From assembly GCA_049614485.1 (NCBI GenBank), contig JBMZDR010000002.1, forward strand, positions 145,664 to 209,663: a stretch of DNA of 64,000 bases, written 5' to 3'. A program made the position numbers and the translations under genes. Shown piece after piece: positions 24,638 through 32,586 of the stretch (within the stretch, counting starts at the first letter, position 1; each line of letters opens with the position of its first letter). The notes under the pieces were generated by a model that saw only the letters and a list, made by a program, of their open reading frames with translations, did not search any database and was not told the origin of the DNA. The DNA is from GCA-2733415 sp049614485. Lineage in GTDB: Bacteria; Bacteroidota; Bacteroidia; Flavobacteriales; Flavobacteriaceae.

Positions 24638-25591
24638 TTATTTAAAAAACGAATCTACAAATTCATATTTATTAAACACCTGTAAATCATCAATACCTTC
24701 ACCTACACCAATATATTTTACTGGAATTTGAAATTGATCAGAAATTCCAATAACAACACCACCTTTAGCAGTACCATCTAATTTTGTAACGGCTAATGAA
24801 GTTACTTCCGTAGCTGCTGTAAATTGCTTTGCTTGTTCAAAGGCGTTTTGACCTGTAGAACCGTCTAAAACCAATAACACATCATGTGGCGCATCTCCTA
24901 CTACTTTTTGCATCACACGTTTAATTTTGGTTAACTCGTTCATTAAGTTTACTTTATTATGTAAACGCCCTGCCGTATCAATAATAATAACATCAGCATT
25001 TTGAGCAACACCAGACTCTAAGGTATCGAAAGCTACAGATGCTGGGTCACTTCCCATTTCTTGCCTTACCAAAGGGACATCTACTCTATCTGCCCAAACT
25101 TGTAGTTGATCAATAGCGGCAGCTCTAAATGTATCAGCAGCACCTAAGACTACGTTTAAACCTTGATTTTTAAATTGATGTGCCAACTTACCAATTGTTG
25201 TTGTTTTACCAACACCGTTTACTCCTACTACCATTAACACATATGGCTTATGCTGTTTAGGCACACTAAACTCTTTCTCTTCTCCTGAGTTAGTTTCTGA
25301 TAAAAGTCCCGCAATCTCCTCTCTTAAAATTTTATTAAGCTCGTCTGTACCTAAATATTTATCTTTAGCTATACGCGCTTCTATTCTATCAATGACCTTT
25401 AGTGTTGTTTCAACACCGACGTCACTAGACACAAGAACTTCTTCCAGGTTATCTAAGACATCATCATCAACTTTAGATTTCCCAGCAACTGCTTTGCTTA
25501 ATTTAGACAAAAATGATGTATTTGTTTTCTCTAAACCTTTGTCTAAAGTCTCTTTTTTATCTTTTGAAAATATCTTTTTAAAAAAACTCAT
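24638..25591 (-). CDS. ftsY: Signal recognition particle receptor FtsY
   Basis: A 317-aa SRP receptor GTPase delivering ribosome-nascent-chain complexes to the Sec translocon. NG-domain motifs: G1 GVNGVGKTTTIGKL, G2/IBD region DTFRAAAIDQL, G3 DTAGRLHN, G4 TKLDGTAKGG, and the closing GVGEGIDDL. The acidic A-domain is nearly absent: the protein starts with about 25 Lys-rich residues before the N-domain, as is common in Bacteroidota. It does not share a transcript with the ribosomal genes upstream, which end at their own terminator. Confidence 0.97.
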   Translation of the reverse strand: MSFFKKIFSKDKKETLDKGLEKTNTSFLSKLSKAVAGKSKVDDDVLDNLEEVLVSSDVGVETTLKVIDRIEARIAKDKYLGTDELNKILREEIAGLLSETNSGEEKEFSVPKQHKPYVLMVVGVNGVGKTTTIGKLAHQFKNQGLNVVLGAADTFRAAAIDQLQVWADRVDVPLVRQEMGSDPASVAFDTLESGVAQNADVIIIDTAGRLHNKVNLMNELTKIKRVMQKVVGDAPHDVLLVLDGSTGQNAFEQAKQFTAATEVTSLAVTKLDGTAKGGVVIGISDQFQIPVKYIGVGEGIDDLQVFNKYEFVDSFFK

Positions 25592-25671
25592 AACTTAATT
25601 TTATTATTACTTAAATATAACAAAAAGGACACCAAAAAAGTGCTTATGTTATATTGTCAGTAAACACAAAA

Positions 25672-25699
25672 AGCTACTTTCTATTTTAAGAAAGTAGCT
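25672..25699 (-). terminator. Terminator after the rpmB-rpmG-DUF4295 operon
   Basis: Perfect 11-bp arms AGCTACTTTCT and AGAAAGTAGCT with a 6-base loop, followed on the minus strand by TTTTTG. It lies 23 bases after the DUF4295 stop. Confidence 0.88.
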
Positions 25700-25722
25700 A
25701 GATATTGTTTATAACTAAAAAA

Positions 25723-25875
25723 TTATTTTTTAGCTAACCAGTCCTTTACTTGTTCTGGTTGCATAACAGCTTCAACAAATGTGTAAGCTCCTGTTTTTGG
25801 AGATTTCACCATTTTAACTGCTTTACTTAATCTTTTAGATCCTGTCTGTAACGTTGCTACTGATTTCTTTGCCAT
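25723..25875 (-). CDS. DUF4295 small basic protein of the L28-L33 operon
   Basis: A 50-aa basic protein, easily missed because of its length. It starts MAKKSVATLQTGSKRL and ends VKDWLAKK. It matches DUF4295, a Bacteroidota-specific family encoded right after rpmG. The start is 8 bases after the L33 stop, and the operon terminator follows its own stop. The position and charge suggest a ribosome-associated protein, but no function is demonstrated by the sequence. Confidence 0.85.
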   Translation of the reverse strand: MAKKSVATLQTGSKRLSKAVKMVKSPKTGAYTFVEAVMQPEQVKDWLAKK

Positions 25876-25883
25876 GACTAAAC

Positions 25884-26066
25884 TTATTTAATTTCTTTAT
25901 GAACAGTCATTTTTTTCAAGATAGAGTTAAATTTCTTTATCTCTAATCTATCTGGAGTGTTCTTTTTATTTTTTGTTGTAATGTATCTTGAAGTTCCAGG
26001 TTGACCTGAAGCTTTGTGTTCTGTACATTCTAAAATTACCTGGACTCTATTACCTTTCTTTGCCAT
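25884..26066 (-). CDS. rpmG: 50S ribosomal protein L33
   Basis: A 60-aa L33 of normal length: KGNRVQVILECTEHK at the start and TPDRLEIKKFN in the middle. Only one Cys (Cys14) is present, so this is the zinc-free (C-minus) type. It sits 24 bases after rpmB and 8 before the DUF4295 gene, in one operon. Confidence 0.96.
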   Translation of the reverse strand: MAKKGNRVQVILECTEHKASGQPGTSRYITTKNKKNTPDRLEIKKFNSILKKMTVHKEIK

Positions 26067-26090
26067 TTCTCTTGTCTTTTAAACGTTAAA

Positions 26091-26330
26091 CTATTTGTTT
26101 AAAAATCCTTTTGCTCTAGCCTCTTTAATTACTGCAGCAATTCCTTTTTTGTTGATAGTTTTCAACGCAGCAGCAGAAACTTTTAATGTAATCCACTTAT
26201 CCTCTTCTGGAATATAAAAACGTTTTTTTAATAGATTGGCGTTAAATTTACGCTTTGTTCTATTCATTGCATGAGAAACATTGTTTCCAACCATTGCTTT
26301 TTTTCCAGTAAGTTCACAAACTCTTGACAT
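26091..26330 (-). CDS. rpmB: 50S ribosomal protein L28
   Basis: A 79-aa L28, first gene of the rpmB-rpmG-DUF4295 operon. It shows MSRVCELTGKKAMVGNNVSH and the RTKRKFNANLLKKRFY segment. It has a single N-terminal Cys, lacking the four-cysteine zinc site of some L28 proteins, in line with the zinc-free L33 next to it. Confidence 0.97.
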   Translation of the reverse strand: MSRVCELTGKKAMVGNNVSHAMNRTKRKFNANLLKKRFYIPEEDKWITLKVSAAALKTINKKGIAAVIKEARAKGFLNK

Positions 26331-26476
26331 TTCTACTTTCTTTAGTTATTTCTAAACGAGGTGCAAATTTAGAGCTTTTCATCAATTACACAAAGAAAAA
26401 TCTTAAAATATTTAAAGTATTTTTACTTTCTGACGGTTTTAGCCTTAATTCTCTCTTATAAGTATAACAAATACCG

Positions 26477-27721
26477 CTATTTAGCATTTGTAATTTCTTT
26501 AATTAATAATTCAAAAGCTTTGTTTTTTGCCCTCTGAATTACTCTAAATCTATTGGTTCCGAAATTAAACTCTTCAACTATTACTTTTTCTGGCGAAGCT
26601 ATAGCGATAAAAACAGTTCCAATTTCTGCATCAGAATCGCCTTTTGTTGGTCCAGCATTTCCTGTTGTGGCAATTGCATAATCTGATTTAAATTGCTCTT
26701 TTATCTTAAGAGCCATTTCACAGGCAACAACTTCGCTCACAACCGAATTATACGCAATAACACTCGCATCTAAACCTAAAACAGAAGATTTTGTTTCTGT
26801 TTGATAGGTAACCATACCCCCTTTAAAAAATGGTGAAACACCTTCGTTTTGTGTTAAGCAAGATGCTATAAAGCCTCCAGTACAACTTTCTGCTACTGCA
26901 AGAGTTTGTTTTTTAGCAATGAGTAGTTTTTTTAATGCTGTTTCAGGTGTTGCTTCATCATAACCAATGATTGCCTCTCCTAAAAGTTTTTTTAGCTTGT
27001 GTAGTTCAGAGTTTATAACTCGTTCAACATCATCTTTATTGTCGCCTGTTGCAGACAATCGTAACCTAACCACTCCAAGACTAGGTAAATATGCTAAACT
27101 CAAAACGTTTGGCAGTGCATTTTCCCATTCAGAAATTTGTTCTGCAAGCACGCTTTCTGCAATTCCTTGAGTAATTACAGTTTTATGCTGTATGTAAGGC
27201 ATGTTAAACTGTGACGTTAACCTAGGTATAACCTCATCTTTTAATATTGCCTTCATTTCATAAGGCACACCAGGTAACGAAATAATTGCTTTGCCGTTGT
27301 TATAAAACCACATTCCTGGAGCAGTACCATTAGAATTATGTAAAACCTCAGCTTTTGACGGCACCAAAGCTTGCATTACATTTAATTTGTTTATCGGAAC
27401 ATTTAATTGAGATAGCAACTCTTCTACATGCTCTAAAACTTTTGTATTCTCAATCAATTCATCATTGAAGTACTCACAAAGTGTTAATTTTGTAATGTCA
27501 TCTTTTGTTGGCCCTAGGCCACCAGTAATAATTATGATATCCGCTCTTGATTCAGCTTCTTTTAAAGCTGTTAAGATATGGAGCTTATCATCTTGTATTG
27601 AAGAAATTTGATGTACTGATACACCAATTTTATTAAGCGCCTTACCTATATATGCTGAATTAGAGTCTACTATTTGTCCAATTAAAATTTCATCCCCAAT
27701 AGTTATTATTTCTGCTCTCAT
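26477..27721 (-). CDS. cinA: CinA-like protein (MoaB-type N-terminus, PncC-type nicotinamide-nucleotide amidase C-terminus)
   Basis: A 414-aa two-domain protein. The N-terminal COG1058 domain (residues 1-170; ITIGDEILIGQIVDSNS, ITGGLGPTKDDITK) is linked to ADP-ribose pyrophosphatase-type activity in other bacteria. The C-terminal PncC domain (from about 255; VAESCTGGFIASCLT, ATTGNAGPTKGDSD) is the NMN deamidase fold. Likely role: repair and recycling of pyridine nucleotides; the older competence link is not supported here. Its ATG overlaps the HPt gene's stop by one base (TAATG), so it is translationally coupled as last gene of a four-gene operon. Confidence 0.95.
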   Translation of the reverse strand: MRAEIITIGDEILIGQIVDSNSAYIGKALNKIGVSVHQISSIQDDKLHILTALKEAESRADIIIITGGLGPTKDDITKLTLCEYFNDELIENTKVLEHVEELLSQLNVPINKLNVMQALVPSKAEVLHNSNGTAPGMWFYNNGKAIISLPGVPYEMKAILKDEVIPRLTSQFNMPYIQHKTVITQGIAESVLAEQISEWENALPNVLSLAYLPSLGVVRLRLSATGDNKDDVERVINSELHKLKKLLGEAIIGYDEATPETALKKLLIAKKQTLAVAESCTGGFIASCLTQNEGVSPFFKGGMVTYQTETKSSVLGLDASVIAYNSVVSEVVACEMALKIKEQFKSDYAIATTGNAGPTKGDSDAEIGTVFIAIASPEKVIVEEFNFGTNRFRVIQRAKNKAFELLIKEITNAK

Positions 27722-28062
27722 TATAATTCGAAATCAGATTTCAACTCTGAAATTACCACTTTAATTACAGTGCTAAATTGCTTGAACTCATTAGTGATGT
27801 CTTTATCATGTTGTTCAAACTTTCCCCAATCTTGAATTACTATAAGATTATCATATACCGGGATATCAAACAACTGAATGGTTGGTTTAATTTTGTGTGC
27901 ATTTTGGTAAACTTTTCCAAAATTACATTTATTAATGCCGTTTTCTATTTCTGAAACCGCCTCTGGCACTTCTTCCAAAAAAGCAGCAGCAATGGCAGCA
28001 ATAAAATCATTATCACCTGAAGCTAACTCTGTTACCTTATTTAAACTATAATTTTCCGCCAT
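27721..28062 (-). CDS. Stand-alone histidine phosphotransfer (HPt) domain protein
   Basis: A 113-aa four-helix HPt protein. The phospho-accepting His is His56 in QNAHKIKPTIQLF; the surrounding NAHKIKP pattern is the HPt signature. No kinase or receiver domain is fused to it or encoded next to it. It sits between a FAH-family gene (21 bases upstream) and cinA (1-base overlap), so the phosphorelay partner must be encoded elsewhere. Confidence 0.88.
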   Translation of the reverse strand: MAENYSLNKVTELASGDNDFIAAIAAAFLEEVPEAVSEIENGINKCNFGKVYQNAHKIKPTIQLFDIPVYDNLIVIQDWGKFEQHDKDITNEFKQFSTVIKVVISELKSDFEL

Positions 28063-28083
28063 ACCATTACTAACTTTCTATAA

Positions 28084-28695
28084 TTATTTAACTCTGATTG
28101 AAAACAATTTTTCTGATTCTAAAAACCCTTCTAAAGTGTCGTTAGCATTAACTTTACCAACTCCGGAAGGTGTTCCTGTAAAAATAATATCTCCTATTTT
28201 TAACGTGAAATACTGTGACACATAAGCTATAAGTTCATCTATTTTCCATAGCATATTTGCCGTATGACCAACTTGAACTTTTTCACCGTTTTTTTCTAAA
28301 CAAAAATTTAACGCATCCATTGATTCAAACTTAGATTTATCAACCCAGTTTCCTACAACTGCTGCACCATCAAAACTTTTCGCTTTTTCCCAAGGCAAGC
28401 CTTTAGCTTTTAATTTTGCTTGCAAATCTCTTGCTGTAAAATCAATCCCTAAACCAATTTGACTGTAATATTTATGAGAAAATTTCGGGGCAATATATTT
28501 CCCTAATTTATCAATTTTGACTAAAACTTCAACTTCATAATGCACATCATCACTAAAGTCTGGGATGAAAAAAGGCTGCTTTTTTAATAATATTGACGTA
28601 TCAGGTTTTAAAAAAACAACTGGCTCTGTTGGACGTTCGTTTGCCAACTCTTCAATATGTTCAGTATAATTTCTACCAATACAAATAATTTTCAT
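28084..28695 (-). CDS. Fumarylacetoacetate hydrolase family protein (short form)
   Basis: A 203-aa FAH-fold protein without the N-terminal SH3-like domain of true FAH. Motifs: IGRNYTEHIEEL, the metal-binding VHYEVEVLVKI (E-x-E), IGLGIDFTARDLQ, and the late FTGTPSGVG. Members act as acylpyruvase or oxaloacetate decarboxylase/tautomerase; which one applies is not visible. It starts 3 bases after the exonuclease stop, so both are co-transcribed. Confidence 0.92.
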   Translation of the reverse strand: MKIICIGRNYTEHIEELANERPTEPVVFLKPDTSILLKKQPFFIPDFSDDVHYEVEVLVKIDKLGKYIAPKFSHKYYSQIGLGIDFTARDLQAKLKAKGLPWEKAKSFDGAAVVGNWVDKSKFESMDALNFCLEKNGEKVQVGHTANMLWKIDELIAYVSQYFTLKIGDIIFTGTPSGVGKVNANDTLEGFLESEKLFSIRVK

Positions 28696-28698
28696 CAG

Positions 28699-29472
28699 TT
28701 AAAACTTATTAGTTAATTGGCGTAACTTTATAGCCGTTAATACTTTTTTAGTATATAATGGAAAATCCGCATTCTGAATCCAATTATAATACCCTGGTTC
28801 ACTTTGCAACACTTCTTCAACTAATTTTCCTTTATGTTTTCCAAAACTGAACACCTCTTTTTCTTCTTTATTATAGATAATAAACCCTGCAAAATCAACG
28901 CTTTTTTTACGTGTACTGAATTCGCTTAAATCTTTAATATTATTCTCTAAGTCAGGGTAACGTTCCAACTGCGCTAATAAAATTTCATAGGTTGCATTAG
29001 TATCTACTGATGCAGAATGTGCGCCATCAAGATCTTTTCCGCAATAAAACTTATAACCCGCACTTAACGTTCGTTGTTCTTTTTTATGAAAAATTGTTTG
29101 TACATCTACAGTTATCGTATTTTTCATATCAAAATCAATTTCTGCGCGTAACATTTCTTCTGCCAATAACGGAATATCAAAACGATCTGAATTAAATCCA
29201 GCCAAATCAGAGTCTTTTATCATTTGATACACTACTGGTGCTAACTCTTTAAAAGTTGGCTCATTAGCTACCTTCTCATTCGTAATTCCGTGAACAGCTG
29301 TTGTTTCTGCAGGTATATTCATCTCTGGATTTACCAACCATGTTTTACTTTCTTTATTTCCGTTTGGAAATACTTTCAGAATAGATATTTCTACTATTCT
29401 ATCTTTTGATACCTGAATTCCTGTAGTTTCTAAATCGAAAAAACAAACCGGTTTATGTAACTTTAACTCCAT
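28699..29472 (-). CDS. 3'-5' exonuclease of the DNA polymerase III epsilon type (DEDDh)
   Basis: A 257-aa protein, first gene of the exonuclease-FAH-HPt-cinA operon. The DEDDh residues are visible: FFDLETTGI (D and E), AGFNSDRFDIPLL (D), and GAHSASVDTNATYE (H and D). Residues about 205-250 form a small C-terminal module (FSFGKHKGKLVEEVL...YYNWI) seen in bacterial exonuclease fusions (DUF3820/SAK-type). It may proofread or process nucleic acids; it is not the PolIII epsilon subunit proven by context. Confidence 0.93.
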   Translation of the reverse strand: MELKLHKPVCFFDLETTGIQVSKDRIVEISILKVFPNGNKESKTWLVNPEMNIPAETTAVHGITNEKVANEPTFKELAPVVYQMIKDSDLAGFNSDRFDIPLLAEEMLRAEIDFDMKNTITVDVQTIFHKKEQRTLSAGYKFYCGKDLDGAHSASVDTNATYEILLAQLERYPDLENNIKDLSEFSTRKKSVDFAGFIIYNKEEKEVFSFGKHKGKLVEEVLQSEPGYYNWIQNADFPLYTKKVLTAIKLRQLTNKF

Positions 29473-29665
29473 TAAAACGCTTATTTACTCACAAATATAC
29501 AATGTATTTTAGTAGATTAAAGTCAAAAAAACATTATCTTTAAGTCATACATCTTAATTTGTATTTTAAACTTCCCCAAATTATATTATACAATACCGAC
29601 TTATTTATAACACCTTAAAGCGTCATTGTTTTACGGAATAATACATTTAACAAAACCATAATTTT

Positions 29666-30028
29666 ATGAGAACATCATTACTATTACTCTTTTTTACGGC
29701 ATATTTCTGGGTAGGTTACAGCCAACAACCAGAACAGGTTACTATCATTCAAGAAAAAACAAAACACAAGATTAAACTGTATGCTGTTAACCACACTCAG
29801 AGTTCAAAAAAAATACTAGTTGAACTAGAAGCTGATGGTTTTAGACGAAAATCATTTAAACCCATTTACAAAACGATTAACGCTCATGACACACTTTTAT
29901 TAACAACTTTAGTAAAACGAAGCAACACAGGCTTAAAACTAAATTACGAGTTATATTACGACTCAAGATTAGAGTTATATCAATTACAACAGTCTAAAAA
30001 AAGCACCATACAAAAAAAGCGTACTTAA
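29666..30028 (+). CDS. Small secreted hypothetical protein
   Basis: 120 aa, not recognised. A clear signal peptide (MRTSLLLLFFTAYFWVGYSQ, cleavage after YSQ likely) is followed by a 100-residue beta-rich, very basic mature part. Its last seven codons and stop codon are built from the terminator hairpin that follows (the stop TAA is in the loop), giving the tail TIQKKRT. The gene stands alone between the divergent exonuclease operon and the convergent E2 gene. Confidence 0.7.
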   Translation: MRTSLLLLFFTAYFWVGYSQQPEQVTIIQEKTKHKIKLYAVNHTQSSKKILVELEADGFRRKSFKPIYKTINAHDTLLLTTLVKRSNTGLKLNYELYYDSRLELYQLQQSKKSTIQKKRT

Positions 30029-30046
30029 TAGAGTACGCTTTTTTTT
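30012..30046. terminator. Bidirectional terminator overlapping the end of the small secreted protein gene
   Basis: Stem AAAAGCGTACT/AGTACGCTTTT with a six-base loop, and long A and T runs on the two sides. The loop contains the stop codon of the plus-strand gene (30026-30028). It can serve the convergent E2 gene as well, which ends at 30066. Confidence 0.9.
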
Positions 30047-30065
30047 GTTGTATGCTTTTGAATTT

Positions 30066-31379
30066 TTAGAAATCTCTATTGATATCCCATGCCTCAAGAT
30101 AATCTGCAACACATTTTGCAAACATTCCTCCTAAAGCACCGTCAATAACTCTGTGGTCATATGAATGAGACAGATACATCTTCATACGTATTCCAATAAA
30201 ATCTCCTTCTGGTGTTTCAATAACAGCAGGTGTTTTACGTATAGACCCTAATGCTAAAATTCCTACTTGCGGTTGATTGATAATTGGGGTTCCCATAATA
30301 CTCCCGAAGTTACCTACGTTTGTTACAGTGTAAGTTCCTCCTTGAATATCATCAGGACTTAATTTACCAGCTCTTGCAGTAGTTGCCAGGTTATTAACAG
30401 CTTTCGCCATACCCACAAGGTTTAACTGATCTGCATTTTTAATAACAGGAACAATTAAATTTCCATCAGGTAATGCAGCTGCCATACCTAAATTGATGCT
30501 TTTACGCTGAATGATATTATCACCATCAACTGACACATTCATTCCAGGATATTTCTTTAGTGCATGTGCTACAGCCTCCATAAAGATTGGTGTAAATGTT
30601 AATTTTTCACCTTCTCTTTTTTGGAATGCATCTTTAACTTTCGCTCTCCAATTCCAAATATTAGTCACATCACACTCTACAAAAGATTGCACGTGTGCAG
30701 AAGTCTGTACAGAGTTAACCATATGACCAGAAATCAGCTTACGCATTCTTGACATGGCTACAACCTCATCTCCTTCTTGCAAAGTTACCGAAGTTTTTAC
30801 TGGTGCTTTTGGAGCTGCTGCTTTTGCAGGAGCTACCGTTTTTGGAGCACTTTGAGATACAACTGAAGCATTACCTCTATTCTTAAGGTATGCTAACATA
30901 TCATTTTTAGTTACACGTCCGTCTTTACCAGAACCGCTAATCGCTTCAAGTTCTGCTAATGACACGCCTTCCTCTTTAGCCATATTTTTTACTAAAGGAG
31001 AATAAAACTTATCAGAGTCTGAAAAGTCAGTAACTGCTGCAACTGAATCTTTTACCTCTACTATTGTTTTTTCTATTTCTGCAACTGCGGCAGGTGCTGA
31101 CTCTTGTTTAGGTGCGGCAGGTGTAACACTACCTTCACCTTCTGTTTCAATAATTGCAATTGTTTGCCCTACAGCAACAACATCATCTATATTAAAAAGA
31201 ACCTCAGTTAACACACCGTTAACTTCTGATGGTACTTCAGAATCAACTTTATCTGTAGCTATTTCTAAAACCGGCTCATCCATTTCAATGGTATCACCAA
31301 CCTCTTTTAACCACGATGTAATGGTTGCCTCGGCAACACTTTCTCCCATTTTAGGAAGTTTTAATTCAAACTTTGCCAT
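30066..31379 (-). CDS. 2-oxoacid dehydrogenase complex E2 component (dihydrolipoyl acyltransferase)
   Basis: A 437-aa E2 enzyme. Domains: an N-terminal lipoyl domain with lipoylated Lys44 in ATDKVDSEVP; an Ala/Pro-rich linker; an E3-binding domain (about residues 125-165, YSPLVKNMAKEEGVSLAEL); another linker; and the catalytic core ending in SYDHRVIDGALGG with the HxxxDG active site. One lipoyl domain and this sequence type fit branched-chain or generic 2-oxoacid complexes of Bacteroidota better than the two-lipoyl pyruvate E2; the substrate is not certain. No E1 or E3 gene is adjacent. Confidence 0.93.
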   Translation of the reverse strand: MAKFELKLPKMGESVAEATITSWLKEVGDTIEMDEPVLEIATDKVDSEVPSEVNGVLTEVLFNIDDVVAVGQTIAIIETEGEGSVTPAAPKQESAPAAVAEIEKTIVEVKDSVAAVTDFSDSDKFYSPLVKNMAKEEGVSLAELEAISGSGKDGRVTKNDMLAYLKNRGNASVVSQSAPKTVAPAKAAAPKAPVKTSVTLQEGDEVVAMSRMRKLISGHMVNSVQTSAHVQSFVECDVTNIWNWRAKVKDAFQKREGEKLTFTPIFMEAVAHALKKYPGMNVSVDGDNIIQRKSINLGMAAALPDGNLIVPVIKNADQLNLVGMAKAVNNLATTARAGKLSPDDIQGGTYTVTNVGNFGSIMGTPIINQPQVGILALGSIRKTPAVIETPEGDFIGIRMKMYLSHSYDHRVIDGALGGMFAKCVADYLEAWDINRDF

Positions 31380-31463
31380 ATTCTTAAAATATAAGTGAAT
31401 TATTAATTTTAGTCTGCGAATTTAATAAATAAAAATAGAAAAAGTTAAGATTTAATCAATTAA

Positions 31464-32453
31464 TTAGCTTTCAAATATAACTTCTCCTCTACTCTTTGAA
31501 CTCTTACTTCTTATTGAAAAACCCGAGCCTGATAATTGAATTTTATAATAATTATCTTGCTTTTCAATCAACTCAATTATTTTCTTGAAAGAGAGTTGCT
31601 CTGTTTCAAGTGTTTCTTCCGGCCTATCTTCAAGATTTCTCTCTTTTAACAAAACCCCAAATATCGGCATAATTTTAATTCCAAAATTAACAATAACATC
31701 AAACAAAACATTGGTCTTAAAATACTTTTTGTAAAACAACCGCATTGCGCCATAAAAACGCTTAGCATATACAGCATCTTTTAATGTGCTTTCTCCTTTA
31801 TAGTGAATTATCGTTGTTTCACCATAGTAGTAATTATCATACCCGGCATTAACAACACTATATGACAAGTCAATATCCTCACCATACATAAAATAACGCT
31901 CATCAAACCCCTCAACTTCTTGATATACTTTTTTAGACAACAACATAAAAGCACCTACAAACACCGGCACTTTTACAACAGCATTTTCATGCACTTCAGA
32001 GGCATAGTAACTTTTAGACATCCCCAGAAGTTTTTTAATTGCAATACTTGGCGTTGGCACATGTCGCTTACTTTCTGGAAGAAATCGTCCCGCCCCATCA
32101 ATGAGTTTGCAACTCACAATTCCTAAATTTTGTTGCGCTTCAACAAATGACAGTAATCTCGTGAATGTATCCTCTGCTAAAACAGTATCTGGGTTTAACA
32201 CACACACATAATCACCTTGAGCCAGTTCTACCCCTTGATTATTAGCTTTTGAAAAACCGGTATTTTCTTTATTAGAAATTAGCTTAACATCAGGAAATAA
32301 CGCCGAAACCATTTCACAACTACCATCTGGCGAGTTGTTATCAACCACAATTACTTCAGCTTCAATTGATGTTATTGCAGCCTGTACACTTCTTAGACAT
32401 AATTCTAAAAAATAACGCACATTATAATTTACAATAATTACTGAGAGTTTCAT
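31464..32453 (-). CDS. Glycosyltransferase family 2
   Basis: A 329-aa GT-A glycosyltransferase, cytoplasmic face of the inner membrane. The N-terminal nucleotide-sugar binding region begins with LSVIIVNYNVRYFLELCL, the EVIVVDNNSPDGS aspartate and CVLNPDTVL (DxD-like). The MYGEDIDLSYSVVNAGY motif is the catalytic-base segment of rhamnosyltransferase-like GT2 members. It probably acts in surface polysaccharide synthesis, but no other glycan genes are near. Confidence 0.9.
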   Translation of the reverse strand: MKLSVIIVNYNVRYFLELCLRSVQAAITSIEAEVIVVDNNSPDGSCEMVSALFPDVKLISNKENTGFSKANNQGVELAQGDYVCVLNPDTVLAEDTFTRLLSFVEAQQNLGIVSCKLIDGAGRFLPESKRHVPTPSIAIKKLLGMSKSYYASEVHENAVVKVPVFVGAFMLLSKKVYQEVEGFDERYFMYGEDIDLSYSVVNAGYDNYYYGETTIIHYKGESTLKDAVYAKRFYGAMRLFYKKYFKTNVLFDVIVNFGIKIMPIFGVLLKERNLEDRPEETLETEQLSFKKIIELIEKQDNYYKIQLSGSGFSIRSKSSKSRGEVIFES

Positions 32454-32586
32454 TTCAGTGATTTGCTTTTAATTTCTGGATAAATATACTTCAAATTTCG
32501 AAGTAGTAAATAAAAATAGTAATAGTATTATGTAACAAATAGCCATATATGTTGTCTAATCTACAAATCAAAACAAAAACTTAGAA

